Assembly: GCA_000719695.1 (NCBI GenBank)
Contig: JOHN01000048.1
Span: 17,355-81,354, forward strand
Direction of reading: 5' to 3'
Length of the DNA stretch: 64,000 nt
DNA from: Streptomyces sp. NRRL F-6131
Lineage (GTDB): Bacteria; Actinomycetota; Actinomycetes; Streptomycetales; Streptomycetaceae
In this document: piece by piece, positions 41,180 through 50,207 of the stretch
How the letters are laid out: each line of letters begins with the position of its first letter
Position numbering within the stretch: position 1 is the first letter of the stretch
Translations under genes and position numbers: made by a program
Notes under the pieces: model-generated
The model's database searches: none
Seen by the model: only the letters and a program-made list of their open reading frames with translations
Told to the model about the DNA's origin: nothing

Positions 41180-42544
41180 CTACGGTCCGGCCGGCGTCCC
41201 GTCCGGATCCGGGGACGCGGTGCCGCTCGGCCGGCTGTCCTGGGTCCGAGTATCCGTCAGGCCGTCGACCGGCAGGACGGCGGCCACCCGGAAGCCGCCG
41301 TCCGGCAGCGGGCCGGTGTCCAGCCGGCCGCCCAGCAGCCGGACCCGTTCCCGCATGCCGACGAGCCCCTGGCCGGTGCCCTCCACCGAGGCCTCCAGCG
41401 ATTCGGCGCGCTCCGGCGGGGCCGCGTTGACCACGGTGACCAGCAGGGATCCCTCGGTGACGGTCAGCGAGACCCAGGCCTCGGCGCCCGGGGCGTGCCG
41501 GACCACATTGGCCAGCGCCTCCTGGACGATCCGGTAGGCGGAGAGGCCGACGGCGGGTGGCAGGACGTCGTCCACGAGGTCCGGGGGGACGGTGAGTTCG
41601 GCCGCCACCCCGGCCCGGCGGACCGTGTCGACCAGCTGGGCCAGCTGCCCGGTGCCGGGCTGCGGCGCCGTCTCGGCGCCCGACTCCTCGCTGCGCAGCA
41701 CGCCGAGCAGCCGCCGCATCTCGGCCAGCGACTCCCGGGCGGTGCGGGCGATCGCGGCGAACTCCTCGGCGGCCTCGGCCGGGACGCCGGTGATCCGGTA
41801 CGGCGCGCTGGCGGCCTGCACGGCGATCACCGACATGTGGTGGGCGACCACGTCGTGCAGCTCGCGGGCGATCCGGGCGCGCTCCTCCAGCAGGGTGCGC
41901 CGCTCGCGCTCGGCCTCGCTGATGTGCTCCTGCTCGGCCAGCAGCCGGCGGGCCTCGGCGCGCTCGCGCAGTGCTCCGCCGAGCACCAGGGCGGCACCGG
42001 TCAGGGCGGTGGTGAGCAGGCTGTTGTCCCCGCCGAACCGGTCGGCGAAGCCCAGGGCGGACAGCGTCAGGCTCGCCGCCGCGGTCGCCAGCCAGACCGC
42101 GACCAGGGTGCGCCGGGGCTCGCGCAGCGCCAGCGGCAGCATCAGCAGCAGGTAGCCGATCAGGCCGGTCGGCGGCCACGGCCAGGGGCCGGTGGGTCCG
42201 GTGCCGGTGGTGAGGACCAGCAGAGAGGTCAGCAGGTTCGCGCCGCCGATCATCCACCAGGCGGGCAGCGGGCGGGTGACGGCGAGCAGCAGCGGCACCG
42301 TCTGGGCGACCGCGAGGGCGGCGGCGAGGCCGGCGGCGAGCCCGTAGTCGTTGCTGAGCACGTTGAGCGCGCTCGGCAGCAGCGAGGAGACGGCGGCCAG
42401 GGCGAGGACGTACGGGAGGAGGCGGACCCAGGGGCGCGGGGCGTGGGCGAGCAGCGGGGTGTGGTCGGCGGAGGGCCGGGTCAGCGGGGCGAGCAGCGCG
42501 CGCACCGGACCGCCCGGGGCCGGCCCGGCGGGTGGCTTGATCAT
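41180..42544 (-). CDS. Sensor histidine kinase, NarX/DesK type
   Basis: A 454-residue kinase. About six hydrophobic segments occupy residues 40-190, with no large extracellular loop, so it may sense the membrane itself. HisKA_3 has His230 in ARIARELHDVVAHHMSVIAV. The HATPase_c N-box is in ALANVVRHAPGA, and the G-box is GTGQGLVGMRERVRLLGG. The C-terminus is a Pro/Thr-rich tail. It should phosphorylate the response regulator next door. Confidence 0.93.
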   Translation of the reverse strand: MIKPPAGPAPGGPVRALLAPLTRPSADHTPLLAHAPRPWVRLLPYVLALAAVSSLLPSALNVLSNDYGLAAGLAAALAVAQTVPLLLAVTRPLPAWWMIGGANLLTSLLVLTTGTGPTGPWPWPPTGLIGYLLLMLPLALREPRRTLVAVWLATAAASLTLSALGFADRFGGDNSLLTTALTGAALVLGGALRERAEARRLLAEQEHISEAERERRTLLEERARIARELHDVVAHHMSVIAVQAASAPYRITGVPAEAAEEFAAIARTARESLAEMRRLLGVLRSEESGAETAPQPGTGQLAQLVDTVRRAGVAAELTVPPDLVDDVLPPAVGLSAYRIVQEALANVVRHAPGAEAWVSLTVTEGSLLVTVVNAAPPERAESLEASVEGTGQGLVGMRERVRLLGGRLDTGPLPDGGFRVAAVLPVDGLTDTRTQDSRPSGTASPDPDGTPAGP

Positions 42545-42552
42545 CCGGTCAG

Positions 42553-42676
42553 CCTAGGGCCCGTCTTCAAATCCCCGTCGTCCGCCCGGAGGGCGGGCGG
42601 GGCGGCGTTGGGGTGCGTGCATCGCAAGGCGGAGGAGGGAGCCACTGCGGAGCATTGGCGACCGACGACAACCGGC
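42553..42676. repeat. Possible truncated short dispersed repeat (MITE-like)
   Basis: The block from CTAGGGCCCGTCTTCAAATC to GACGACAACCGG reads, from memory, like a short non-coding repeat found many times in Streptomyces genomes, whose far end would be an inverted copy of the TTCAAATCCCCGTC end. That inverted end is missing because the TetR gene's stop abuts it. I see no transposase. The match is from recollection only. Confidence 0.35.
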
Positions 42677-43342
42677 TCAGGGGCGCCAGTGGCCGACCAG
42701 GGCCGGGCCGAGCTGGTCCAGGTGGCGGTCGATCAGCGCGATCATGCTCTCCGGCCCGGTGTCCTCCTGGTCGGCGCTCCAGGACAGGTGGGCGGCGCGC
42801 AGGACGGCGCCGAAGGCGGCCGCGAGCACGGCGGGCCGCAGGTCCTCGGCCGGGTCGACGCCCTCGCGCTCGGCGAGCACCCGGATCACCAGGCGTTCCT
42901 GCTCGGCGACCCGGCGCAGGTGGGCGGCGAGCAGGGTGGGGGTGTCCTCGATGATCCGGATGAGCTCCAGCGCGGCGTTGACCGAGCACGGTCCGGTGCG
43001 GTGGGCGGAGCCGCGCTCGCGCCAGGAGCCGACGATCGCGGCGCGCAGCGCCTGCAGCGGGCCCTCCTCGGCGGGGCGGGCCCGCAGCAGCTCGATGAAG
43101 TGGTCCTCGGCCTCGGCGAGGACGGCGAGCGCGACCTCGTCCTTGTTGGCGAAGTAGCGGAAGAAGGTGCGCTGCGAGACGTCGACCGCGGAGGCGATCT
43201 CGTCGACGGTGGTGCTGGCGAAGCCCTGGCCGAGGAAGAGCCGGTGGGCCGCCTCGATGAGGGCGTCCCGGGTGCGCTGCTTCTTCCGCGCCCGCAGTCC
43301 GGGCTCCTGGACGGGGGCGGGGGGAGCGGGCTGAGCGGCCAT
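42677..43342 (-). CDS. TetR family transcriptional regulator
   Basis: A 221-residue TetR repressor. The HTH is in FASTTVDEIASAVDVSQRTFFRYFANKDEV. The C-terminal ligand domain contains the short helix block QALRAAIVGSW and ends QLGPALVGHWRP. The ATG at 43342 gives a short Pro/Ala-rich lead before RARKKQRTRDALIEAAHRLF. Divergent from a DHA2 drug-efflux gene, the standard repressor-pump arrangement; inverted repeats lie between them. The inducer is probably a drug or metabolite exported by the pump. Confidence 0.92.
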   Translation of the reverse strand: MAAQPAPPAPVQEPGLRARKKQRTRDALIEAAHRLFLGQGFASTTVDEIASAVDVSQRTFFRYFANKDEVALAVLAEAEDHFIELLRARPAEEGPLQALRAAIVGSWRERGSAHRTGPCSVNAALELIRIIEDTPTLLAAHLRRVAEQERLVIRVLAEREGVDPAEDLRPAVLAAAFGAVLRAAHLSWSADQEDTGPESMIALIDRHLDQLGPALVGHWRP

Positions 43343-43399
43343 GGCGGGCGCCTTCCGGAGGGTGATCAGGCAGGTGTTCCGGAGGCTACTGTAGCCCTC

Positions 43400-43456
43400 T
43401 GACAAATGGCAGACAGTGGCAGAAGTCAGTTTTTGCCGAATGTCAGTCGCTGACAT
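43400..43456. promoter_or_regulatory. TetR operator candidates between repressor and efflux gene
   Basis: TGTCAG-TCG-CTGACA at 43441-43455 is a perfect 6-bp inverted repeat with a 3-nt spacer. The half-site CTGAC/GTCAG recurs at 43399-43429 (CTGACAAATGG ... AGAAGTCAG). The AT-rich stretch between them (CAGTTTTTGCC) contrasts with flanking DNA and probably overlaps the divergent promoters. Confidence 0.65.
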
Positions 43457-43557
43457 AATCTGCCGGAGTGGCGCCCGTCGGGCCGGGCACTCGTGGGGAC
43501 GGGTGGGCCGGGGCGCCACGCCCCACGTCGGTCCGCAGTCAGCCCCGGAGGACCCGG

Positions 43558-45162
43558 ATGAGCCAGTCCCTCACCAAGAGCGCCACGGCGGAGGCACCGC
43601 CGTCCGGCACGTCACCGGGCGGGAGGAGCCTCCAGGGACACCCCTGGCTGACCCTGCTCACCGTCGCCGTCGGCGTCATGATGGTCGCCCTGGACGGCAC
43701 GATCGTCGCCATCGCCAACCCGGTGATCCAGGCCGACCTCAACGCCGCGCCCTCCGAGATCCAGTGGGTGACCAGCGGCTACCTGCTGGCCCTCGCGGTC
43801 TTCCTGATCACGGCCGGCAAGATCGGCGACCGGTTCGGCCACAAGTCCACCTTCCTGGCCGGCGCGGTCGGCTTCGCCGCCACCTCGGCGGCGATCGGCT
43901 TCGCCGGGGACATCCGGACGGTGATCGCCTGCCGGGTGCTGCAGGGCCTGTTCGGCGCGCTGCTCCAGCCGGCCGCGCTCGGCCTGTTGCGCGGGGCCTT
44001 CCCGGCCGAGAAGCTCAACATGGCGATCGGCATCTGGGGCGGCGTGATCGGCGCCTCGACCGCGGCCGGCCCGATCGTCGGCGGCCTGCTGGTCGAGCAC
44101 GTCAACTGGGAGTCGGTGTTCTTCATCAACATCCCGGTCGGCCTGCTGGCGCTGGCCCTCGGCCTGTGGATCCTCAAGGACGTGCGGAGCGAGAACGCCG
44201 CCCGGTCCTTCGACGTCCCCGGCATCGTGCTGCTCTCGGTGGCGATGTTCGCGCTGGTCTTCGGCATCATCAAGGCGCCCGAGTGGGGCTGGGGCGACGC
44301 CGCCACCCTGCTCTTCCTGGGCGGCGCGGTGGTGCTGATGACCGCCTTCGCGTTCTGGCAGCGGGTGGCCCGCGAGCCGCTGATCCCGCTCAGCCTGTTC
44401 CGCTCGCTGCCGCTGTCGGCCGGCACCCTGCTGATGGTGCTGATGGCCTTCTCGTTCTTCGGCGCGATCTTCTTCGTGACGTTCTACCTGCAGAACGTGC
44501 ACGGCATGACGCCGGTCCAGGCGGGCGTCCACCTGCTGCCGATGACCGGCATGATGATCATCGGCTCGCCGGTGGCCGGCATCGCGATCGGCAAGCTCGG
44601 TCCGCGGATCCCGATCGTGGCCGGCATGCTGATCACCACCGTCGCGATGTTCGGCATGTCCACCCTGGACGCCGGTTCCGGCAACGGCGTGATGGCGCTC
44701 TGGTTCGTGCTGATGGGCCTGGGCATCAGCCCGGTCATGGTCGGCGCCACCGAGGTCATCGTCGGCAACGCCCCGATGGAGCTGTCCGGTGTCGCCGGCG
44801 GCCTCCAGCAGTCCGCGATGCAGGTCGGCGGCAGCCTCGGCACCGCCGTGCTGGGCGCGCTGATGGCCGCCCGGGTCACCGACGCGCTGCCCGGGAAGTG
44901 GGCGGACGCGGGCCTGCCGCCGGTGGAGCCGGGTCAGGCCGAGGGCCTCAACCAGGCCGCCCAGCTCGGTATCGCCCCGCCCGCCCCGGCCGGGACCCCG
45001 CAGCAGGTGGTCGACGCGATGGCCGGGGCCGTGCACGACTCCTTCGTCAGCGGGATGTCGCTGGCCTTCGCGGTCGCCTCGGTGGTCGCCTTCGCCGCCG
45101 CGGTGCTCGGACTGCTGACCCGCCGCGGCACCACGGAGGCCGGGCCCGCCGTCCACATCTGA
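43558..45162 (+). CDS. MFS drug-efflux transporter, DHA2 (14-TMS) family
   Basis: A 534-residue EmrB/QacA-type antiporter. Motif A is GKIGDRFGHKSTFLAG, motif C-like Gly/Pro-rich helix is GGVIGASTAAGPIVGGLLVE, and the acidic helix 1 segment MMVALDGTIVAIANP is typical. About fourteen hydrophobic helices can be counted. A GGAGG site at 43546 sets the ATG at 43558. Likely exports a hydrophobic drug or secondary metabolite using the proton gradient, and is probably repressed by the divergent TetR. Substrate not predictable. Confidence 0.93.
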   Translation: MSQSLTKSATAEAPPSGTSPGGRSLQGHPWLTLLTVAVGVMMVALDGTIVAIANPVIQADLNAAPSEIQWVTSGYLLALAVFLITAGKIGDRFGHKSTFLAGAVGFAATSAAIGFAGDIRTVIACRVLQGLFGALLQPAALGLLRGAFPAEKLNMAIGIWGGVIGASTAAGPIVGGLLVEHVNWESVFFINIPVGLLALALGLWILKDVRSENAARSFDVPGIVLLSVAMFALVFGIIKAPEWGWGDAATLLFLGGAVVLMTAFAFWQRVAREPLIPLSLFRSLPLSAGTLLMVLMAFSFFGAIFFVTFYLQNVHGMTPVQAGVHLLPMTGMMIIGSPVAGIAIGKLGPRIPIVAGMLITTVAMFGMSTLDAGSGNGVMALWFVLMGLGISPVMVGATEVIVGNAPMELSGVAGGLQQSAMQVGGSLGTAVLGALMAARVTDALPGKWADAGLPPVEPGQAEGLNQAAQLGIAPPAPAGTPQQVVDAMAGAVHDSFVSGMSLAFAVASVVAFAAAVLGLLTRRGTTEAGPAVHI

Positions 45163-45203
45163 CCGGTGGCCCGCCGCGCCGCGCGGCGACCCCGCGCCGT
45201 GCC

Positions 45204-45247
45204 GCCCGCCGGCCCCGGACCGTCCGTACGGTCCGGGGCCGGCGGGC
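45204..45247. terminator. Strong bidirectional terminator
   Basis: A perfect 20-bp stem (arms 45204-45223 and 45228-45247) with loop CCGT, between the MFS gene and the convergent proline-rich gene. Confidence 0.85.
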
Positions 45248-45271
45248 GTCGTGGCCCCCGGACGTGCGGCG

Positions 45272-46039
45272 TCAGGAGGTCGGGCAGTCGAGCGACGGGT
45301 CGGTCTCGGCGGCGGCCCAGCAGGCCTCGGCCCGCTGCCAGTACTCCTCCTCGGACACGGTGGTGGTCGGACCGGGGGCCGGCAGCACCTGGGTGGGGCC
45401 GAAGTGGTCGCCGCCACCGGTCGGCGGCGGGGCGGGGGGCGTGCGGGTGGGTCCGGGCGCGGCGGTGGCCGGTCCGGTGCCACCGCTCCCGGTGGAGGGC
45501 GCCGTCGACGGTCCGGCGGACGGACCGCCGGACGACGCCGCCGGTGGCGGGGCCGTGGGGGCCGGGGCGGCCGCCGACGGGGCCGCGGGCGGGGCGCCCG
45601 TCGCGGTGCCCGTCGGCACCTCGGCGGCGACCAGACCGAGCGCCGGTCCGGCCGGTGGGCGGGCCGGTGCGACGGGCGCGGTCGGGCCGCCGGGCACACC
45701 GGGCCGCGGCGTGGACGGCGATCCGGACGGCGCGGGCGCGGGCCCTCCGGGCTCCGTGGACTCGGCGGGCGCCGCCGGCTCTCCGGGAGCCGCCGGTCCC
45801 GGGGGACCGTCCTGCCCGTCCTGCCCGTCCTGCCCGTCCGGCGCGGCCGGCCCGCCCGGGCCGGGAGCCGGAGCGGGCGCCGGCAGCAGTTCGACCACGG
45901 CCCGGTCCGGGGCGGCCGGCAGCGCCACCGAAGGGCCGCCGAACTCCTCCGGAGCGGGTAACAGCTGGGACAGCAGGGCGCCGGTCGTCACCCCGACCAG
46001 CAACGCCAGGGGGAAGGCCCCCGTCCTCGGTGCACGCAC
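45272..46039 (-). CDS. Proline/glycine-rich secreted or membrane-anchored protein
   Basis: A 255-residue protein I cannot assign to a family. An N-terminal hydrophobic segment (FPLALLVGVTTGALLSQLL) is probably a signal or anchor. Most of the chain is Pro/Ala/Gly/Thr low complexity, with a short collagen-like run (GQDGQDGQDGPPGPAAPGEP). The only globular-looking part is the last 30 residues, TTVSEEEYWQRAEACWAAAE and a terminal Cys; two Cys could form a disulfide. The extended chain would span cell-wall peptidoglycan. Codon usage fits the neighbours, so it is a real gene. It is convergent with the MFS gene and follows aceE. Confidence 0.65.
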   Translation of the reverse strand: MRAPRTGAFPLALLVGVTTGALLSQLLPAPEEFGGPSVALPAAPDRAVVELLPAPAPAPGPGGPAAPDGQDGQDGQDGPPGPAAPGEPAAPAESTEPGGPAPAPSGSPSTPRPGVPGGPTAPVAPARPPAGPALGLVAAEVPTGTATGAPPAAPSAAAPAPTAPPPAASSGGPSAGPSTAPSTGSGGTGPATAAPGPTRTPPAPPPTGGGDHFGPTQVLPAPGPTTTVSEEEYWQRAEACWAAAETDPSLDCPTS

Positions 46040-46146
46040 GGTACCCGGCCCCTCCCCTCGCCCCCTCGGGACACCTTAAGCGTGACTCTCGGGAAGGTTA
46101 AGAGGCCACCGCGACCGGCCCGGGCGGACGGCCGAAGGGCGAACGG

Positions 46147-46193
46147 CCGAGGGGCCGGTCCTCCCGCACGCGGCGGGAGGACCGGCCCCTCGG
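46147..46193 (-). terminator. Terminator of aceE
   Basis: A perfect 21-bp stem (arms 46147-46167 and 46173-46193) with a 5-nt loop, directly after the aceE stop. Almost no U-run follows. Confidence 0.85.
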
Positions 46194-46210
46194 TGGTTCC
46201 GGTGACCGGA

Positions 46211-48961
46211 TCAGGCGTCGCCGCCCGCGGCGCCCGGGTCGGCCGCCGCCACGTCGAGCAGCTGGTAGCGGTCGATCGCGTCCTTCAGCACGCTGCGCTC
46301 GATCTTGCCCTGCTTGGCCAGCTCGGTGAGCACGGCCAGCACGACGGACTGCGCGTCGATGTGGAAGTAGCGACGGGCCGCGCCACGGGTGTCGGCGAAG
46401 CCGAAGCCGTCGGCACCCAGCGACTGGTACTGACCCGGCACCCAGCGGGCGATCTGGTCCGGCACCGCGCGCATCCAGTCGGACACCGCGACGAACGGGC
46501 CCTCGGCGCCCTGGAGCTTGCTGGTCACGTACGGGACGCGCTGCTGCTCCTCGGGGTGCAGCAGGTTGAACTCCTCGGCCTCCACCGCGTCGCGGCGCAG
46601 CTCGTTCCAGGAGGTCGCGGACCAGACGTCGGCCTTGACGTTCCACTCCTCGGCGAGGACGCGCTGGGCCTCCAGGGCCCACGGCACCGCCACGCCGGAG
46701 GCGAGGATCTGGGCCGGGATCTGGCCGGCGGTGCCGGGCGCGTACCGGTGCAGACCCTTGAGGATGCCCTCGACGTCCACGTTCTCCGGCTCGGCCGGCA
46801 TCTTGATCGGCTCGTTGTAGACGGTCATGTAGTAGAAGACGTCCTCGCCGTGCGGGAACTCCGCCGACGAGCCGTACATCCGCCGCAGACCGTCCTGGAC
46901 GATGTGCGCGATCTCGAAGCCGTACGCCGGGTCGTACGCGACGACGCCGGGGTTGGTCGAGGCCAGCAGGTGGGAGTGGCCGTCGGCGTGCTGCAGGCCC
47001 TCACCGGTCAGCGTGGTGCGACCGGCGGTGGCGCCGATCACGAAGCCGCGGGCCAGCTGGTCGGCCATCTGCCAGAACTGGTCACCGGTGCGCTGGAACC
47101 CGAACATCGAGTAGAAGACGTAGACCGGGATCAGCGGCTCGCCGTGGGTCGCGTAGGACGACCCGGCGGCGATCAGCGAGGCGGTACAGCCCGCCTCGGA
47201 GATGCCGTCGTGCAGCATCTGGCCGGTCGGGGACTCCTTGTACGCCAGCAGCAGCTCGCGGTCGACCGACTCGTAGGTCTGGCCGAGCGGGTTGTAGATC
47301 TTCGCCGACGGGAAGAGCGAGTCCATGCCGAAGGTGCGGTACTCGTCGGGCGCGATCGGCACGAAACGGTTGCCGATGCCCTTGTCCCGCATGAGGTCCT
47401 TGAGCACCCGGACGAACGCCATGGTGGTGGCGATGGTCTGGTTGCCGGAACCCTTCTTGACCGCCTTGTAGGCGTCGTCGCCCGGGAGCTCCAGCTGCCG
47501 CGGCCGCACCTTGCGGGTCGGCACGTAGCCGCCCAGCTCCTTGCGGCGGTCGTGCATGTACTGGATCTCCTCCGAGTCACGGCCCGGGTGGTAGTAGGGC
47601 GGGTAGCCCTCCTCCAGCTGCTTGTCCGTGATCGGGAGGTGCAGGCGGTCGCGGAAGCGCTTCAGGTCCTCGACCGTCAGCTTCTTCATCTGGTGCGTCG
47701 CGTTGCGGCCCTCGAAGTTGGGGCCGAGCGTCCAGCCCTTGACCGTCTGGGCGAGGATCACCGTCGGCTGGCCCTTGTGCTCGCGGGCCGCCTTGAACGC
47801 CGCGTAGACCTTGGCGTGGTCGTGGCCGCCGCGACCCAGGTGCTGGATCTGCTGGTCGGTCATGTTCTCGACCATCTTGCGCAGCCGCAGGTCGCCGCCG
47901 AAGAAGTTCTCGCGGATGTACGCGCCGGTCTCGGTGGCGTAGGTCTGGAACTGGCCGTCGACCGTGGTGTTCAGCTTGTTCACCAGGACGCCGTCGCGGT
48001 CCTGCGCGAGCAGCGGGTCCCAGCTGCGGTCCCAGACCAGCTTGATGACGTTCCAGCCGGCGCCGCGGAACTGCGACTCCAGCTCCTGGATGATCTTGCC
48101 GTTGCCGCGGACCGGGCCGTCGAGGCGCTGCAGGTTGCAGTTGACCACGAAGGTGAGGTTGTCCAGGCCCTCGCGGGCGGCCAGGGACAGCTGGCCGAGC
48201 GACTCGGGCTCGTCCATCTCGCCGTCGCCGAGGAAGGCGTACACCTGCGAGTCGGAGGTGTCCTTGATGCCGCGGTGCTCCAGGTAGCGGTTCATCCGGG
48301 CCTGGTAGATCGCGCCGAGCGGGCCGAGGCCCATCGAGACGGTCGGGAACTCCCAGAAGTCCGGCATCAGCCGCGGGTGCGGGTAGCTGGAGAGGCCGTA
48401 CGGGGCCTTGGACTTCTCCTGGCGGAAGGCGTCGAGCTGCTGCTCGGTGAGCCGGTCCAGCAGGAAGGCGCGGGCGTAGATGCCCGGGGAGGCGTGACCC
48501 TGGAAGAAGATCTGGTCGCCGGACTCGCCGTCGGCGTCCTTGCCCCGGAAGAAGTAGTTGAAGCCGACGTCGTAGAGCGACGCGGAGGAGGCGAAGGTGG
48601 CGATGTGGCCACCCACGCCGATGCCCGGGCGCTGCGCCCGGGAGACCATCACCGCGGCGTTCCAGCGGGTCGCGTTGAGGATCTTGCGCTCGATCTCCTC
48701 GTTGCCGGGGAAGAACGGCTCGTCCTTGGTGGCGATGGTGTTGACGTAGTCCGTGCTGCGCATCTCGGGCACGGCGACACGCTTCTCGCGGGCGCGCTCG
48801 ATCAGCCGCAGCATCAGGTAGCGGGCACGCTCACGCCCGCGCTCGTCGATGGCCGCATCGAGCGACTCCAGCCATTCCGCGGTCTCCTCGGGATCGAAAT
48901 CCGGGACCTGACTCGGAAGGCCGCCAATGATGATCGGGTTGCGATCGGATCCGGAAGCCAC
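46211..48961 (-). CDS. aceE: Pyruvate dehydrogenase E1 component, homodimeric type
   Basis: A 916-residue AceE-type E1, the thiamine-diphosphate enzyme that decarboxylates pyruvate and reductively acetylates the E2 lipoyl group, feeding acetyl-CoA to the TCA cycle and fatty-acid synthesis. Seen: the N-terminal [40 protein letters not shown], the TPP signature [20 protein letters not shown]...[11 protein letters not shown], and the C-terminal [20 protein letters not shown]. Full length. No E2 or E3 gene is adjacent, as usual in Streptomyces. A 12-bp palindrome is in the upstream region. Confidence 0.97.
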   Translation of the reverse strand: MASGSDRNPIIIGGLPSQVPDFDPEETAEWLESLDAAIDERGRERARYLMLRLIERAREKRVAVPEMRSTDYVNTIATKDEPFFPGNEEIERKILNATRWNAAVMVSRAQRPGIGVGGHIATFASSASLYDVGFNYFFRGKDADGESGDQIFFQGHASPGIYARAFLLDRLTEQQLDAFRQEKSKAPYGLSSYPHPRLMPDFWEFPTVSMGLGPLGAIYQARMNRYLEHRGIKDTSDSQVYAFLGDGEMDEPESLGQLSLAAREGLDNLTFVVNCNLQRLDGPVRGNGKIIQELESQFRGAGWNVIKLVWDRSWDPLLAQDRDGVLVNKLNTTVDGQFQTYATETGAYIRENFFGGDLRLRKMVENMTDQQIQHLGRGGHDHAKVYAAFKAAREHKGQPTVILAQTVKGWTLGPNFEGRNATHQMKKLTVEDLKRFRDRLHLPITDKQLEEGYPPYYHPGRDSEEIQYMHDRRKELGGYVPTRKVRPRQLELPGDDAYKAVKKGSGNQTIATTMAFVRVLKDLMRDKGIGNRFVPIAPDEYRTFGMDSLFPSAKIYNPLGQTYESVDRELLLAYKESPTGQMLHDGISEAGCTASLIAAGSSYATHGEPLIPVYVFYSMFGFQRTGDQFWQMADQLARGFVIGATAGRTTLTGEGLQHADGHSHLLASTNPGVVAYDPAYGFEIAHIVQDGLRRMYGSSAEFPHGEDVFYYMTVYNEPIKMPAEPENVDVEGILKGLHRYAPGTAGQIPAQILASGVAVPWALEAQRVLAEEWNVKADVWSATSWNELRRDAVEAEEFNLLHPEEQQRVPYVTSKLQGAEGPFVAVSDWMRAVPDQIARWVPGQYQSLGADGFGFADTRGAARRYFHIDAQSVVLAVLTELAKQGKIERSVLKDAIDRYQLLDVAAADPGAAGGDA

Positions 48962-49042
48962 GCTGTTCCTTCACTGTCGGTCGAAACTGAGGTGTGTCGC
49001 GCCGCCTCCATCGTGCTACCGCGCTCGGAGATCCGTCATCTC

Positions 49043-49054
49043 TACCGATCGGTA
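49043..49054. promoter_or_regulatory. 12-bp palindrome upstream of aceE
   Basis: TACCGATCGGTA is a perfect palindrome, of a kind bound by TetR-type and some other dimeric regulators. No cognate regulator gene is adjacent. Confidence 0.5.
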
Positions 49055-49161
49055 ACCGCTCCGTCCCACAGAACGAGCGGTCTGGTGATGTGCGGTTCGG
49101 ACAGCGTTGTCCGGGCCGCGCACCCCCGGGTGTTACGAACAGAGGTGGTCCGACCTGGTTC

Positions 49162-49184
49162 CCGTCCGTCCGATGGGCGGACGG
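49162..49184. promoter_or_regulatory. Shared interrupted inverted repeat, copy 1
   Basis: CCGTCCGT, one variable base (C), then CGATGGGCGGACGG. The ends CCGTCCG and CGGACGG are inverted repeats. The same 23-nt sequence with one substitution occurs at 57147-57169. Confidence 0.55.
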
Positions 49185-49477
49185 CAGGGGTGAGGGCCAA
49201 CAGGAGACTCTACGCCCGCGCACGCGCGGACCCGAATGCCGTTCGCATCTCGGGCGTGCGTACGGCCTGTGGACCAGGACCTCCCGAAGCATCCTTGTCC
49301 TATGCAGAGAAGGGCAAATCGGTGTGATTCCCGACACGTCGCCCGGCGTGTCCCGGTGCGACACGTCAACCTTTGGAGGGGATCGGGGGTCGGGTACTTG
49401 CGCGAACCGCCGCTCCCGTGTGGACTACGGCCACAGCCTCGGCATGGACGCCGAGCCGAATACTGGAGGTTATTCCC

Positions 49478-49915
49478 GTGAGCGCGACCGCGGACCCCGC
49501 GGACAAGTCCAACCCGGCAGCCCGTCTCGGCTTCGAAGAGGGCCAGATCATCCAGGAGCTGGGGTACGACGAAGACACTGACCAGGACCTCCGCGAGGGC
49601 ATCGAGGAGATCACCGGGACGGATCTTGTCGACGAGGACTACGACGACGTCGCCGACGCCGTCCTGCTGTGGCACCGCGACGACGACGGGGATCTCACCG
49701 ACGCCCTCGTCGACGCCCTGGAATACCTGGCCGAGGGCGGCCTCATCTGGTTGCTGACGCCCAAGACCGGCCGCGAGGGCCACATCGAGGCCTCGGACAT
49801 CGCCGACGCGGCGAAGACCTCCGGTCTCTCCCAGACCAGCTCGATCGCGATCGCCAAGGACTGGGCCGCGACCCGGCTGGCGACCAAGTCGACGGCCAAG
49901 CCGGCCAAGCGCTGA
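49478..49915 (+). CDS. DUF3052 family protein
   Basis: A 145-residue acidic protein of the actinobacterial DUF3052 family. GTG at 49478 follows TGGAGG. Seen: ARLGFEEGQIIQELGYDED, the acidic DYDDVADAVLLWHRDDDGDL segment, and GGLIWLLTPKTGREGHIEAS, then a conserved TSSIAIAKDWAATRL. No membrane or signal segment. The family is uncharacterised. It is next to aceE (divergent) and upstream of a peroxiredoxin and TerD genes, an order that I recall as conserved in Streptomyces. Clear terminator follows. Confidence 0.9.
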   Translation: MSATADPADKSNPAARLGFEEGQIIQELGYDEDTDQDLREGIEEITGTDLVDEDYDDVADAVLLWHRDDDGDLTDALVDALEYLAEGGLIWLLTPKTGREGHIEASDIADAAKTSGLSQTSSIAIAKDWAATRLATKSTAKPAKR

Positions 49916-49937
49916 GCGCCGCCTGACGAGCCCCACC

Positions 49938-49970
49938 GGGCCCCGCCGGAGCACCCCTCCGGCGGGGCCC
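49938..49970 (+). terminator. Terminator of the DUF3052 gene
   Basis: A perfect 14-bp stem (arms 49938-49951 and 49957-49970) with a 5-nt loop, 22 bp after the stop. Degenerate CCGTCC repeats follow to about 50055. Confidence 0.85.
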
Positions 49971-50207
49971 GTCCGCTTCCCGGTCGTCCGTCCGCTCGTC
50001 CGTCCGGTCGCCTTCCCGACCGTCCTCCCGACCGTCCTTCCGGCCGGCGGCGACCCGGACGGCCGAACCGTTCGCCCAGGGCGAAAGCGGTGGCCCCGGA
50101 CGGCGCAGCCCTCACCCGTACGGCCCAACCGGTCCCGACGAATGCGAGGATGGCGCTCGCCGCGTCACCCGCGCGGTCCAGTCGCGTCGAGTGGGAAAGG
50201 TCCCCGC

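Larger units (their letters stand above)
48962..49477. other. Divergent aceE / DUF3052 control region
   Basis: About 515 bp without a gene. It contains the perfect 12-bp palindrome TACCGATCGGTA (49043-49054), 82 bp before aceE; the interrupted inverted repeat 49162-49184, which recurs in the terD/citE gap; and two copies of CGACACGTC (49332-49340 and 49360-49368). GGAGG at 49464 is the ribosome site for the DUF3052 gene. Confidence 0.7.

Noticed and set aside
45204..45247. Regulatory palindrome
   Set aside because: A 20-bp perfect stem with a 4-nt loop between converging stops is better explained as a bidirectional terminator.
46082..49327. A 1081-codon plus-strand open frame opposite aceE
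   Set aside because: Shadow of aceE. Composition is Val/Leu/Gly/Arg-biased, with no family signature.
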